The notes: generated by a model not told the origin, from the sequence alone. Positions 41,210 through 50,727 are shown, counted from the first letter of the stretch. The stretch is 64,000 bases of DNA from Pandoraea sp. (GCA_031291335.1 JARLJF010000137.1:1-64000); one strand, 5' to 3'. Program-made: numbers and translations.

Positions 41210-41862
41210 GCAAAACGCCTCGACATACGATTCTCGAGCAGCGTCTGCACGATCGTGAGAATCTGGTTGATGACCCAGTAAATGAGGCCGACCATCAGGA
41301 ACATCTCCATGTATCGGAACGTGGAAGCGCCAACCTGATCCGCTACACGCGTGAGTTCCACCACGGTGATGGTCGACGCGAGCGAAGTGTCCTTGATCAG
41401 CGCAATCATGCGGCTACCTACCGGCGGAATCGCGATGCGCAACCCTTGCGGAAGAATGACGCGGGTCATCGCTTTCCAGTACCCCATGCCCATCGACACG
41501 GCGGCCTCCCATTGCCCCTTGTCGACGGCGTTGATACCCGAGCGAAAGTTCTCGCTCAGATAGGCCGCGGAAAAGAGCGTGAGTGCGAGCAAGGCGGCGG
41601 GCACCGGGTCGAGTGTGATGCCGTAGCGCGGCAAACCGAAGTAGAGCAACAGGATCTGCACGAGCAGTGGCGTGCCGCGAAAAATGGAAACATAGGCAAA
41701 CGCCAGACCGCGCAGCGCGCCGATGCTGGACAAGCGCGCAAGCGCCACGAGCAATCCCACCAACGATCCGAGCACAAAGGAAGACAAGCCCAGGAAAAGT
41801 GTCATTGCCACCGCGCTCTTGAGCAGCGGCAATGCGCGAATGAAAAGTTCGAACATGGCCAT
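41206..41862 (-). CDS. Cystine/polar amino acid ABC transporter, permease
   Basis: HisM-type permease of 218 aa with five membrane segments and the EAA loop SGINAVDKGQWEAAVSMGMGYWKAMTRVILPQGLRIAIPP. Similar in length and pattern to E. coli YecS/TcyL. It overlaps the ATPase gene by 4 bases (translational coupling) and follows the binding-protein gene by 17 bases. Confidence 0.92.
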   Translation of the reverse strand: MAMFELFIRALPLLKSAVAMTLFLGLSSFVLGSLVGLLVALARLSSIGALRGLAFAYVSIFRGTPLLVQILLLYFGLPRYGITLDPVPAALLALTLFSAAYLSENFRSGINAVDKGQWEAAVSMGMGYWKAMTRVILPQGLRIAIPPVGSRMIALIKDTSLASTITVVELTRVADQVGASTFRYMEMFLMVGLIYWVINQILTIVQTLLENRMSRRFA

Positions 41863-41879
41863 TTCCTTATGGAGTCGGA

Positions 41880-42719
41880 TCAGTCTTTCTGCGCCTTGGC
41901 CTTCGCGATGTCGCCGACCATGTCGTAGTTCTGACCCACCCAGCGTTTCGCCAGCGCATCAAGGGTTCCGTCAGCCATCATGTCTGCGATGACCTTGTTG
42001 AGCGCAGTGCGCAACGCCGGCTGTCCCTTGATCATTGCCGGTGCTGATAATTGATAGATCAGCGGCTCCCCGACTTCTTTCACAGGCAACCGATTCACGT
42101 TGGCGTACTTCATGCCGCCGAAGTGCGAAATGATGACTGCGTCGAGACGACCGCTGCCGAGGTCGTTGAACACCAGCCCGCCGTTGTCGTAAGCGCGGAT
42201 GTCGGAATCCTTCAAATGCGCTCGCGCCCACGACTCATTGCTCGACCCGGTGGTGACGCCCACGCGTTTGCCCTTGAGCGTGTCGCGGCCCTTGATGTCG
42301 TTGTTGTCGGTGCGAACGAAAATGCGGAAGTCTTCAACGCCGTAGGGATCGGCAAAGTCGACCTGCTTTTGACGCTCCGGCGTCGGCGTCAGATCGTTCA
42401 TCACCAGTTCGTACTTGCCCGCGTTGAGGCCCTCAACAAAGTTCTTGAACGAGTCCGCAACAAACACCACGTTCTTGATCCCGAGACGGCGCGCAACTTC
42501 TCGCGCAACCGCCACGTCGTAGCCTGCCGGTTTGTTGTTATCGTCGAGCATGCTCCACGGCGGGCTGCTCTGTGTGTTCGCGACACGAATCGTGCCGCTC
42601 GCGCGTGCCTGCGCAAGCAGGTCCGCCGCGTATGCGGTGCCCGGCATAATCGTTACCGCCGCGCACAGCGCGAGCCCGGTCGCCACGACCGCGCGTTTCC
42701 AAAACAAGAAGCGCTTCAT
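41880..42719 (-). CDS. Amino acid ABC transporter, substrate-binding protein
   Basis: Solute-binding protein family 3, 279 aa. Signal peptide MKRFLFWKRAVVATGLALCAAVTIMPGTAYA, mature part from ADLLAQARASGTIRVANTQSSPPW. SFKNFVEGLNAGKYELVMNDLTPTPERQKQVDFADPYG is the family hinge region. Start 42719 has GGGAGG at good spacing. Gene order lyase-binding protein-permease-ATPase and the dcyD remnant nearby favour cystine or another sulfur amino acid as ligand; this is inferred. Confidence 0.9.
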   Translation of the reverse strand: MKRFLFWKRAVVATGLALCAAVTIMPGTAYAADLLAQARASGTIRVANTQSSPPWSMLDDNNKPAGYDVAVAREVARRLGIKNVVFVADSFKNFVEGLNAGKYELVMNDLTPTPERQKQVDFADPYGVEDFRIFVRTDNNDIKGRDTLKGKRVGVTTGSSNESWARAHLKDSDIRAYDNGGLVFNDLGSGRLDAVIISHFGGMKYANVNRLPVKEVGEPLIYQLSAPAMIKGQPALRTALNKVIADMMADGTLDALAKRWVGQNYDMVGDIAKAKAQKD

Positions 42720-42782
42720 CTCATCCTCCCGATAGTCTGTCTTTTGTGATTGGTTTTCGTGCTTCCTTGCCGCGCTACCCCG

Positions 42783-43955
42783 CTACGCTGCGGCGTCGCG
42801 GGAGCGTCGAAATGCCGCGAGGGCTCCTTTGAGGTCGTCGAGCAACGTCTTCGTGTCCTCAAGACCGATGGACAGACGCACGATCGGCCGGTCGGTCAGC
42901 GGGAATTCGCGCTCGGCCTGAAGGGGCGCCGGATAGTAGGCGGCCAGACTGTGCACACCGCCCCAGCTCGCGCCGATGGCGAAATGTTGCAAGGCGTCGA
43001 AAAACGCGGTGAATGCGGCTTCCGGTGCGGGCTGGAGGATCAGCGAGAAGAGGCATCCGCTGCTGCTGAAGTCACGTTTCCAGACAGCATGCCCAGGGTC
43101 CGACGGCAGTGCAGGAAACAGCACATCGCTAACGTCGGGATGTTGCGCAAGCGCCGACGCAATCTCAAGCGTCGCGGCACTTTGTGCGGCGTAACGGACC
43201 TTGAGCGTTTCCATGCCGCGCATCACGAGGAAGCAGTCGTCGGGACTGGTCTGCTGCCCGAGAATGCTCTGCGTCTCGCGCAGCGTGGCGTAATGCGCGG
43301 CGTCGTTCATGCTGATGCTGCCGACAAGCAGGTCCGAGTGTCCGCCAAAGAACTTGGTCGCCGCTTCGATGCTGAAATCGACACCATGTTCAAGCGGACG
43401 GAACGCCAGCGGGCTCCCCCACGTGTTGTCCATCATGGTGAGTACCCCGTGGCGCTTCGCCACGCCCACGATCGCGGGAATGTCCGGCATCTCCATCGTG
43501 ACGGTGCCCGGCGACTCCATGCAGATCATTCGCGTATTCGGACGGATGAACTTCTCGATCTCCTGCCCGATGGCCGGCGGGTAAAGCTCGACCTCGACGT
43601 TGAAATGCGAGAGCCACTTCTGCGCAAACGTCTTGAGTGCGCCATAGCAAGCGGCGGACACCAGCAGGTGATCGCCGCCGCGCACGAAACCCATGACGGT
43701 AGTCATGAGCGCAGATTGCCCCGACGGCGTGACCACGCAGTGCGCGCCGCCTTCAAGTTCGGCGATGCGGCGCTCGAGTTCGCGTGCCGTGGGCGTGCCG
43801 GTAATGCCGTAGCTGTAGCCGTCCGGCTGGCGCTCCTTTCGGCGCGCAAAATCGGCGAGGGAATCGAACACTACGGTCGATGCCCGCATCACTGCGGGGG
43901 ACAGGCTGCGAAATGCGTTCGCAGGCCGGAAGGGGGTGGAGGTCGGACTTGTCAT
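42783..43955 (-). CDS. metC: Cys/Met metabolism PLP lyase, probable cystathionine beta-lyase
   Basis: PLP enzyme of the Cys/Met family, 390 aa, of the cystathionine beta-lyase (MetC) branch that splits C-S bonds in cystathionine, cystine or cysteine. The PLP lysine is K201 in EAATKFFGGHSDLLVG; other marks are SYGITGTPTARELERRIAELEGG, TPSGQSALMT, MDNTWGSPL and a C-terminal SIGLEDTKTLLDDL. It leads the leftward set with the ABC transporter and is divergent from a LysR regulator. Acting as a catabolic C-S lyase on the imported compound is more likely than a role in methionine synthesis. Confidence 0.87.
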   Translation of the reverse strand: MTSPTSTPFRPANAFRSLSPAVMRASTVVFDSLADFARRKERQPDGYSYGITGTPTARELERRIAELEGGAHCVVTPSGQSALMTTVMGFVRGGDHLLVSAACYGALKTFAQKWLSHFNVEVELYPPAIGQEIEKFIRPNTRMICMESPGTVTMEMPDIPAIVGVAKRHGVLTMMDNTWGSPLAFRPLEHGVDFSIEAATKFFGGHSDLLVGSISMNDAAHYATLRETQSILGQQTSPDDCFLVMRGMETLKVRYAAQSAATLEIASALAQHPDVSDVLFPALPSDPGHAVWKRDFSSSGCLFSLILQPAPEAAFTAFFDALQHFAIGASWGGVHSLAAYYPAPLQAEREFPLTDRPIVRLSIGLEDTKTLLDDLKGALAAFRRSRDAAA

Positions 43956-44055
43956 CGTGATTTCGGGGGACCGGATGGGTTGAACGTTGATGAAAGTTTA
44001 CTTTTCCGGCGATTGCCAGCAACATCGGAAATAATTAGGTCAATAAGTTCTTGTT

Positions 44056-45033
44056 ATGGGTATCCGGGATATCGAGATCTTCAGAGCGGTGATGAATGCG
44101 GGCAGTACGAGCAAAGCCGCCGGCCTGCTAGGCATCTCCCAGCCCGCCGTCAGTCAGGCCATTCGTCGACTCGAAACCATGGCCGATCTTCGGCTGTTCG
44201 AGCGAGTGCGAAGCCGGCTGGTGCCGACGCAAGAAGCGCTAGCACTGATGCAGGACGTCAATCAGTTCTTCCGTGGGTTCGAGGTGATCGAGCATCGAAT
44301 GCGCAGCTTGCGCTCGCATGGGCTCGGACGCATGGCGATCGCCTGCCTTCCCGCGCTTGGCAACGGGTTCATGCCGCGTGTGATTGCGTCTTTCGATGCC
44401 CCGTCGAGAGACGTGCAGATTTCGCTACAGGTGATGAGTTCGCGCGAAGTCCATGAAAAGGTTTCGGCGGGACAGGTGGATTTCGGATTGATGTCCGATG
44501 AGATGTCGATGGCCGGGCTGGAGCACTCGGAGTTTGTCCGCATGCCAGCAGTCGCCGTGATGAACCGTCACCATCCGCTCGCGGAACATGCGCGCATCGC
44601 CGTGGCGGACCTGCCGTCTTACCCGTTTATTGCGCTTAACCCGGAGGACAGCACTCGTCGGCGTCTGGAAATGCAGCTCTCCGCTCGCGATCTACGCCTC
44701 AAGCCGGTGCTGGAAACGCCTTATTCCCATACCGTGTGCGAAGCGGCGCTCACCGGCGTGGGTATCGGCGTGGCACATCCGATCGTTGCGCTGGACTATC
44801 TGGAGCGAGGGCTTGTCGTGAAGCCCATCGATGTTGACGCGATGTTCTCCGGCGTCCTCGTGTTTCGACCGGGCACACCACTGACCGAAAACGTGAAGGT
44901 GTTCCTGCGCCAGATGCGGATGCAACTGAGTCTGGACCAGAAGGCCATCGAAGCCGCTTTCACGGCAGCGGGCCACCGCGCCGGGAATGGCGGGAAGTCC
45001 ACCGGCACCGGTCGAACGCGCGTCACGCGCTGA
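44056..45033 (+). CDS. LysR-family regulator next to the C-S lyase set
   Basis: LysR-type regulator of 325 aa. Winged helix at about 3-60 (IEIFRAVMNAGSTSKAAGLLGISQPAVSQAIRRLE), effector domain at about 90-290. The N-terminus resembles regulators of amino-acid catabolic genes such as octopine/lysine and cysteine types. It is divergent from metC across 100 AT-rich bases. The C-terminal 35 residues are basic and unlike the family. The stop overlaps by 11 bases the 3' end of the convergent LysR gene at 45023. Confidence 0.9.
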   Translation: MGIRDIEIFRAVMNAGSTSKAAGLLGISQPAVSQAIRRLETMADLRLFERVRSRLVPTQEALALMQDVNQFFRGFEVIEHRMRSLRSHGLGRMAIACLPALGNGFMPRVIASFDAPSRDVQISLQVMSSREVHEKVSAGQVDFGLMSDEMSMAGLEHSEFVRMPAVAVMNRHHPLAEHARIAVADLPSYPFIALNPEDSTRRRLEMQLSARDLRLKPVLETPYSHTVCEAALTGVGIGVAHPIVALDYLERGLVVKPIDVDAMFSGVLVFRPGTPLTENVKVFLRQMRMQLSLDQKAIEAAFTAAGHRAGNGGKSTGTGRTRVTR

Positions 45034-45934
45034 CGACAATCCCCTCCCCGAGCTTCTCCATCGCAAACGTGCGCACGTGTTGAACGAACGATTTCAGCAA
45101 CAGCGGCGTGGGCCGTTGCGACGGCGTCAGCACAGCGGTATCGGTGAATATCGCCGGATCGAACGGTTTGAACACGACGCCGGTTCCCCGGTAACTCCAG
45201 GCACTGAAGGCATCGATCACGGCCACCCCGGCCCCTGCCTCCACGAACGAACAGATGGCATAGGAAATCTGTGTCTCCATTTGCAGCTTGACCTCCACGC
45301 CGTGCGCCGCGAGTAGCGCATCGAGCTGCAACCGGGCTTCAACGCTGCGCGGATGCGCGACGAAACGCTCGCCCGCGAGATCCGAAGGTCCCACAACGTC
45401 CTTGGCACACAAGCGATGCCCCGCCGGCAGCGCGCACACCATCTTGGTGGCCACGAGCCGCTCGCCATGCGCGGTCGCGTGGTTGATCGACAGGCGAACG
45501 AAGCCGACGTCACACCGCTGGCCCATCACCATATCGACCACCGAGCGCGACGAGTGCATCACCATCGACACGTGCGCCTCGCGACGCATCTTCAGGTAAT
45601 CCGCAATCGCATGCGGCAGAAACGATAGCGCGAGCGCGGGTGCCGCCGCGACGTGCAACGTGCCTCGCTGCATGTTCCGAATTTCATCCGCCGCCCGGGC
45701 AATCCGGTCGACGCCGGCCAGCGAACGCTGCACCTCCTCATACAACGCTCGCGCCTCGACCGTCGGGTACAGCCGCCCCTTCACCCGATCGAACAACCGG
45801 AATTTCAGAGAACGCTCCAGGTCGGCGATCAGACGTGTGGTCGCCGGTTGCGAGATATGCAGCATCTCGCTCGCGAGCGTGACTGTCTGGTGAAGCATCA
45901 CAGCCCGAAAGGCCTCGAGTTGGCGAAGTTTCAC
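45023..45934 (-). CDS. LysR-family regulator next to the monooxygenase/ABC set
   Basis: LysR-type regulator of 303 aa. The GTG at 45934 (VKLRQLEAFRAV) is chosen because this is the usual LysR N-terminus and GGATG lies 7 bases upstream; a TTG 6 codons earlier is also open. Winged helix about 1-60 (ASEMLHISQPATTRLIADLERSL), effector domain about 85-290. It is divergent from the ABC permease gene at 46115 and has GGGGTTAACCCC in the gap, so it probably controls that operon. Confidence 0.9.
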   Translation of the reverse strand: MKLRQLEAFRAVMLHQTVTLASEMLHISQPATTRLIADLERSLKFRLFDRVKGRLYPTVEARALYEEVQRSLAGVDRIARAADEIRNMQRGTLHVAAAPALALSFLPHAIADYLKMRREAHVSMVMHSSRSVVDMVMGQRCDVGFVRLSINHATAHGERLVATKMVCALPAGHRLCAKDVVGPSDLAGERFVAHPRSVEARLQLDALLAAHGVEVKLQMETQISYAICSFVEAGAGVAVIDAFSAWSYRGTGVVFKPFDPAIFTDTAVLTPSQRPTPLLLKSFVQHVRTFAMEKLGEGIVVSA

Positions 45935-46077
45935 GTAAGCATCCAATAACAAAACATTATCGACTTCCCAAAAGAAAGCATTTCACAAGCGCTTTTTAAC
46001 TTTCTAACCTTCCGCTATCCCCCATTCTATTTGGATGAATGCGAGGGCAGCCAGCAATAACCATTTGTGCTGATAAA

Positions 46078-46089
46078 GGGGTTAACCCC
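46078..46089. promoter_or_regulatory. Perfect 12-bp palindrome upstream of ABC permease
   Basis: GGGGTTAACCCC lies 25 bases before the permease start and just ahead of its ribosome site AGGAGGG (46097-46103). Candidate operator or leader structure in the gap shared with the divergent LysR gene. Confidence 0.5.
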
Positions 46090-46114
46090 AATACATAGGA
46101 GGGTGTTTCGACTT

Positions 46115-47011
46115 ATGAGCAACGAAACCGTCCATGCGCTCGCGCCTGCCGCGAGGTGTGACGACACGTCGGCAGGGCCCCCTGCAGCGCTACGCATCCA
46201 TGCACGCCCGAAGAAATCGGACTGGCTCTGGTATGGCGTCTTCTGCATCGTGGTCGTCCTTTTTTATCAGGGCGTCATCGACAATCCGCGCTGGCAGTGG
46301 GACGTCGTGGCGACCTATCTCTTCAACGGCCGCGTTCTGGCAGGTCTGGCCAATACGCTGATCCTGACGGCACTCGCCAGTGCGCTCGGCCTGCTGCTGG
46401 GCGGCATCGTCGCCGCGTGCCGCATGGCCGACAACCCGGTGCTGCGCGGTGCCGCCTTCGTCTATATCTGGATCATCCGGGCGACGCCAACGCTCGCGAT
46501 GCTGCTCTTCCTGTTCTTCATCTCCGCGCTGGTGCCGCGTCTCTATCTGCCGGTACCGTTCCTGAACGTCAACCTGTTCGACATCGATACGAGCAACGTC
46601 ATCTCGCGGCTCAGCGCAGCGATGATCGGGCTGGCGATCTACCTCGGCGGGCACAGCGCGGAGATCTTCCGCAGCGGGCTCGCCGCCGTCGACAAAGGGC
46701 AGCGCGAAGCCTGCAAGGCGATGGGCATGAGCGACTTCCGCATGATGTGGCACGTGGTGATTCCGCAAGCGGTGCGCGTCATCATTCCGCCGCTGGCCAA
46801 TGAGCTGATCACGATGTTCAAGAACACGTCGCTCGCCTCGGTCATCGGTTATGTCGAATTGCTCACGACAGTGCAACTGATCTACTCGACCACCTTCGAG
46901 ACGATCCCGTTGCTGAGCGTCGCCTGCCTCTGGTACCTGTTTCTCACCAGCCTCGCCATGTGCGGCCAATTGCTGCTCGAGAAGCGCTTTGGCAAGGGAG
47001 TTCACGCGTGA
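46115..47011 (+). CDS. ABC transporter permease, polar amino acid type
   Basis: HisM-type permease of 298 aa. A soluble N-terminal region of about 35 residues precedes membrane segments from [16 protein letters not shown]; the EAA loop is [43 protein letters not shown] 46115 follows AGGAGGG at a rather long spacing; the in-frame GTG 46103 is too close to it. Its stop overlaps the ATPase start by 4 bases. First gene of an operon that continues with a flavin monooxygenase, flavin reductase and binding protein. Confidence 0.9.
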   Translation: MSNETVHALAPAARCDDTSAGPPAALRIHARPKKSDWLWYGVFCIVVVLFYQGVIDNPRWQWDVVATYLFNGRVLAGLANTLILTALASALGLLLGGIVAACRMADNPVLRGAAFVYIWIIRATPTLAMLLFLFFISALVPRLYLPVPFLNVNLFDIDTSNVISRLSAAMIGLAIYLGGHSAEIFRSGLAAVDKGQREACKAMGMSDFRMMWHVVIPQAVRVIIPPLANELITMFKNTSLASVIGYVELLTTVQLIYSTTFETIPLLSVACLWYLFLTSLAMCGQLLLEKRFGKGVHA

Positions 47012-47817
47012 ACCGCCATCAAGACCCCATTCCACTGCACGCCGGCAGCGCGACGGAACCGCTGTTGCAAATGCGCAATGTGACGAAGCAATTCGGCGCA
47101 TTCACCGCGCTGCACAACATCGACTTCACGCTCTACAAGGGCGACGTGGTCGCCATCATTGGCCCCTCGGGGTCCGGCAAGAGCACGCTCCTTCGCTGCA
47201 TCAACATGCTCGATCTGATCGACGCCGGTGTCGTGACGTTCAAGGGCGAAGTGCTGGGCAGCGAACGTCACGGCGAGCGTTATGTCCGTCTGCCGAAGCA
47301 GGCGCTGGATCGTCAGCGTCGCTACTTCGGCATGGTGTTTCAGGGCTTCCACCTGTTCCCGCATTACTCGGTGCTGGACAACGTGCTCGCCGGTCCCCGC
47401 ATCGTCGGCGGCGCCGCACGAAAGGATGTGCTCGAGCGAGGCAAATACCTGCTGGCGCGCGTTGGCCTGTCGGACAAGATGCATCACTACCCGTCGCAAT
47501 TGTCGGGCGGCCAGAAACAGCGTGTCGCGATTGCACGCGCGCTGGCGATGGAGCCCGAAGTCATGCTGTTCGACGAGCCGACCAGCGCGCTCGACCCGGA
47601 ACTCGTCAAGGAAGTGCTCGACGTGATGAAGGAGTTGGCCACGTCCGGCACCACGATGGTCGTAGTGACCCACGAGATGGATTTCGCCCGGAAGGTATCG
47701 AACCGCGTGGTCTTCATGGACGGCGGTCGCATCGTGGATCAAGGCTCACCCGAACAGATCTTTCAGGGTTCCGGCACGGAGCGCAGCAAGCGCTTTCTCT
47801 CCAACGTGCGCGGCTGA
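47008..47817 (+). CDS. ABC transporter ATP-binding protein, polar amino acid type
   Basis: ABC ATPase of 269 aa: Walker [20 protein letters not shown]-loop [16 protein letters not shown], signature [17 protein letters not shown], Walker [15 protein letters not shown]-loop [10 protein letters not shown]. The GTG start at 47008 overlaps the permease stop (GTGA) and has GGGAG upstream. Followed after 52 bases by the monooxygenase gene. Confidence 0.93.
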   Translation: MNRHQDPIPLHAGSATEPLLQMRNVTKQFGAFTALHNIDFTLYKGDVVAIIGPSGSGKSTLLRCINMLDLIDAGVVTFKGEVLGSERHGERYVRLPKQALDRQRRYFGMVFQGFHLFPHYSVLDNVLAGPRIVGGAARKDVLERGKYLLARVGLSDKMHHYPSQLSGGQKQRVAIARALAMEPEVMLFDEPTSALDPELVKEVLDVMKELATSGTTMVVVTHEMDFARKVSNRVVFMDGGRIVDQGSPEQIFQGSGTERSKRFLSNVRG

Positions 47818-47869
47818 TGCGAGCCGCAGCACGCACCCCGCTTTCACTCTCGAACGAACAGGACACGCA

Positions 47870-49186
47870 ATGGCACACGATGGAATGATGAGACTGGGTC
47901 TCTCGATGCGTTACATGGGTTATCACATGGCAGCCTGGCGGCACCCCGACGTGCCAGCCAACGGCGCCATCGACTTTCGCTACTTCCTCGAAAGCGCGCG
48001 GCGGGCCGAAGCCGCCAAGTTCGACATGATCTTCTTCGCCGACGGCGTCGGTGTGCGCACCTCCGACATTCCGAAAGGCTCCGCCGCTCGCGACGCGAAG
48101 AACGCCGAACTCGAACCGCTGACGCTGCTCGCAGCGCTCGGCGCCAGCACCTCGCACATCGGGCTGGTCGGTACAGCATCGACCACCTACAACGAACCCT
48201 TCCATATCGCGCGCAAGTACGCGTCGATCGATCACATCAGCGGCGGACGCGCGGGCTGGAACGTCGTGACTTCCTGGTCGCAACAGGAGGCGTGGAACTT
48301 CAGTCGCGACGAACACCTCGGCTACGAAGAGCGCTACGAGCGCGCCGACGAGTTCGTAGACGTCGTCAAGAAGCTCTGGGATAGCTGGGAAGACGACGCC
48401 TTCATTCGCGACAAGGCCTCTGGCGTCTTCTATGACGACACCAAACTGCATGTGCCGAACCACAAGGGCAAACACTTCAGCGTGCGCGGCCCGCTGAACT
48501 CGGCGCGCACACCGCAGGGACGCCCCATCATCGTGCAGGCGGGTGCCGCAGAGGCCGGGCGTGAGATCGCCGCGAAGAATGCCGATGTGGTCTACAGCGC
48601 ATCGTTCGATATCGGCTCGGCCAAGGCTTATTACGCCGACTTGAAAGGACGCCTCGCGAAGTACGGCCGCACGCCCGATCAGTTGCTCATCATGCCGGGC
48701 CTGACGCCCTACGTCGGGCGCACGCGGCAGGACGCGCAGGACAAGTTCGATCAGTTGCAGGAGCTGATCGATCCGTTGAGCGGGTTGTCGATTCTGCACA
48801 GCACGCTGGGCGACCTGTCGGGTTACGACATCGACGGCCCGGTGCCGGCACTCAGTTCGGGGCCGGTCAGCAGCATCGGCAACGGACTGATCGAACTCGC
48901 GCGTCGCGACAACCTCACGATCCGTCAGTTGTACAAGCTCAGGGCCTCGGGCGGCCGCCAGCTCATCGGGACGGCGGCCGACATCGTGGATGACATGGAG
49001 TCGTGGTTCCGCGGAGGCGCCGCCGATGGCTTCAACCTTTGCCCGGCCATCCTGCCGGGCGGGCTGGACGATTTCGTCGAATTCATCGTTCCGGAATTGC
49101 GCCGGCGCGGCCTGTTCAGAAGCGAGTACGAGGCAAGCACGCTGCGCGGCAACCTGGGCCTCGCGCCGCTGCATTTCGGCCAATGA
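47870..49186 (+). CDS. LLM-class flavin-dependent monooxygenase (NtaA/DmoA/SnaA type)
   Basis: FMN-dependent, reductase-supported monooxygenase of 438 aa, luciferase-like barrel. Family marks: AWRHPDV near the N-terminus, AAKFDMIFFADG, TYNEPFHIARKYASIDHISGGRAGWNVVTS, RPIIVQAGAAEAGREIAAKNADVVYS, and GFNLCPAILPGGLDDFVE. The group includes nitrilotriacetate, EDTA, dibenzothiophene sulfone and dimethyl sulfide monooxygenases. It is followed by its likely flavin reductase and flanked by an amino-acid-type ABC transporter, so it probably oxidises the imported compound, perhaps cleaving a C-S or C-N bond to release sulfur or nitrogen. Confidence 0.9.
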   Translation: MAHDGMMRLGLSMRYMGYHMAAWRHPDVPANGAIDFRYFLESARRAEAAKFDMIFFADGVGVRTSDIPKGSAARDAKNAELEPLTLLAALGASTSHIGLVGTASTTYNEPFHIARKYASIDHISGGRAGWNVVTSWSQQEAWNFSRDEHLGYEERYERADEFVDVVKKLWDSWEDDAFIRDKASGVFYDDTKLHVPNHKGKHFSVRGPLNSARTPQGRPIIVQAGAAEAGREIAAKNADVVYSASFDIGSAKAYYADLKGRLAKYGRTPDQLLIMPGLTPYVGRTRQDAQDKFDQLQELIDPLSGLSILHSTLGDLSGYDIDGPVPALSSGPVSSIGNGLIELARRDNLTIRQLYKLRASGGRQLIGTAADIVDDMESWFRGGAADGFNLCPAILPGGLDDFVEFIVPELRRRGLFRSEYEASTLRGNLGLAPLHFGQ

Positions 49187-49209
49187 GTGCCGCTCACTGA
49201 GAGCCCTGA

Positions 49210-49237
49210 GATGGCGCGCGACAGCTCGCGCGCCATC
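49210..49237 (+). other. Intra-operon hairpin between monooxygenase and flavin reductase
   Basis: GATGGCGCGCGA (49210-49221) and TCGCGCGCCATC (49226-49237) pair perfectly around CAGC. There is no T-run, so mRNA processing, stability or partial termination is more likely than full termination. Confidence 0.5.
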
Positions 49238-49266
49238 GCCCCCATCAAGCGCCAAGAGAGATGTGT

Positions 49267-49767
49267 ATGAACGAGCAAATTTCCCCCGACGTCTTTCGTC
49301 ACGCGATGACCTGCTTCGCCAGCGGCGTGACGGCCATCACCACACAGGAAGCCGATATGCCTTCCGGGCTGATCGCCACGTCCGTGTGCAGCCTGTCGGT
49401 CGATCCGGCCACGATTCTGGTCTGCGTCAACAAGACGGCTTCGGCCCACGATGTCATCCTTCGCACGCAACGATTTGCCGTCAATCTGCTGTCCGCGGAG
49501 CATGTGGCCGTGGCGAAACGGTTCACCTCATTGCGCGGCCCGGACCGTTTCGACCCCACGCATTGGCGCACCGGCCAGTTGGATGTGCCGACGCTGATCG
49601 ACGCGGCTGTCGTATTCGAATGCCGGTTGGCCAAGGTGCACGACGGCTTCACGCACAGCATCATCGTTGGCCGGATCGCCGAGGCTGTCGTCAACGACGA
49701 AGGGGCCACGGACTGCCTGCTGTGGCATCACCGCGACTTCGCCCGCAGCACGCAACGCGCGGCGTGA
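49267..49767 (+). CDS. Flavin reductase domain protein
   Basis: Flavin reductase-like protein of 166 aa (split-barrel FMN-binding fold). Marks: FRHAMTCFASGVTAITT, PSGLIATSVCSLSVDPATILVCVNKTASAHDVI, FAVNLLSAEH and the late HHRDF. It would supply reduced FMN to the monooxygenase upstream. ATG 49267 is preferred to 49261, because AGAGAG at 49255-49260 directly abuts the latter. Confidence 0.9.
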   Translation: MNEQISPDVFRHAMTCFASGVTAITTQEADMPSGLIATSVCSLSVDPATILVCVNKTASAHDVILRTQRFAVNLLSAEHVAVAKRFTSLRGPDRFDPTHWRTGQLDVPTLIDAAVVFECRLAKVHDGFTHSIIVGRIAEAVVNDEGATDCLLWHHRDFARSTQRAA

Positions 49768-49831
49768 TCCACCGAGACCTATCCATCGAGATCGCCTACG
49801 TGCGACATTCAACCTGCGAGGGGCCCTTCGT

Positions 49832-50719
49832 ATGACCGTCAATGTTTCACTTGCCAGCATTTCCGCCGTGTTGATGGCGAGCATCGTCGCCGTGTTCGCG
49901 CCAGTCACGAGCGCTCGCGCACAGGAAGACATCAAAGCGGACCCGGCGCTGGCCGCCCTCGTGCCGAAGTACTACCGCGACCGAGGCACGATCACCGCAG
50001 GCGTCAATCCCGACGTTGCCCCGATCAAGTTCGTGAACGCAGACGGCAACATCGTCGGCTTCACCCCCGAACTGCTTTCGGCGGCCGCAGCCACGCTCGG
50101 TCTGAAGGTCAAGCTCGCGCAATCGTCGTTCGACGCGCTGATTCCCGGCCTGAGCGCCAATCGCTTCGACGTGCTCCTGTCGTTGTCCGATTTCTCGTCG
50201 CGTCAAAAAGTGGTGACGTTCGTCGACTATCTCGACATGGGGCTGACGGTCGTGGCGTCGCCGGGCAAGGCGCAGAAATTGCAGTCGCTGGGCGAGTTGT
50301 GCGGCACGCAGCTTGCCTTGCCGCGCGGCACCGCAAGCATGGAGAAGGCGACCGCACTGAGCAATCAATGCGTGAAGGACGGAAGAAAGCCCGTGACCAT
50401 CGCCACCTACCCCGACTCCAACATGACATTGCTGTCGTTGACCACGGGCGCGAGTCAGGTCGCCTGGGTCGATTCGCCGGTCGGGTACTACAACGAGACC
50501 AAGTTTCCCGCGAAGTACAAGGTCATTCACTACAACGCGGAAGCGCCCTACGGCATCGGTTTCGGTGTGGACGAGAAAGGGCGGCAACTCGCTACGGCGA
50601 TTCGGCAGGCACTGTTGCAACTTCAGAAACGCGGCGTCTACGATGCGCTGCTGCACAAGTGGGGGCTTGGCGCCAACGACGCAAAGCCGGACTTTCCCAT
50701 CAATGGCGGTTCACGATAA
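49832..50719 (+). CDS. ABC transporter substrate-binding protein, family 3
   Basis: Periplasmic binding protein of 295 aa with a signal peptide ending near TSARA/QEDIKADPAL. Domain marks: GTITAGVNPDVAPIKFVNADGNIVGFTPEL, SANRFDVLLSLSDFSSRQKVVTFVDYL. GAGGGG precedes ATG 49832. Last gene of the operon and presumably partner of the permease and ATPase at its head. A 24-base hairpin (50728-50751) follows. Confidence 0.9.
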   Translation: MTVNVSLASISAVLMASIVAVFAPVTSARAQEDIKADPALAALVPKYYRDRGTITAGVNPDVAPIKFVNADGNIVGFTPELLSAAAATLGLKVKLAQSSFDALIPGLSANRFDVLLSLSDFSSRQKVVTFVDYLDMGLTVVASPGKAQKLQSLGELCGTQLALPRGTASMEKATALSNQCVKDGRKPVTIATYPDSNMTLLSLTTGASQVAWVDSPVGYYNETKFPAKYKVIHYNAEAPYGIGFGVDEKGRQLATAIRQALLQLQKRGVYDALLHKWGLGANDAKPDFPINGGSR

Positions 50720-50727
50720 CGACCGAC

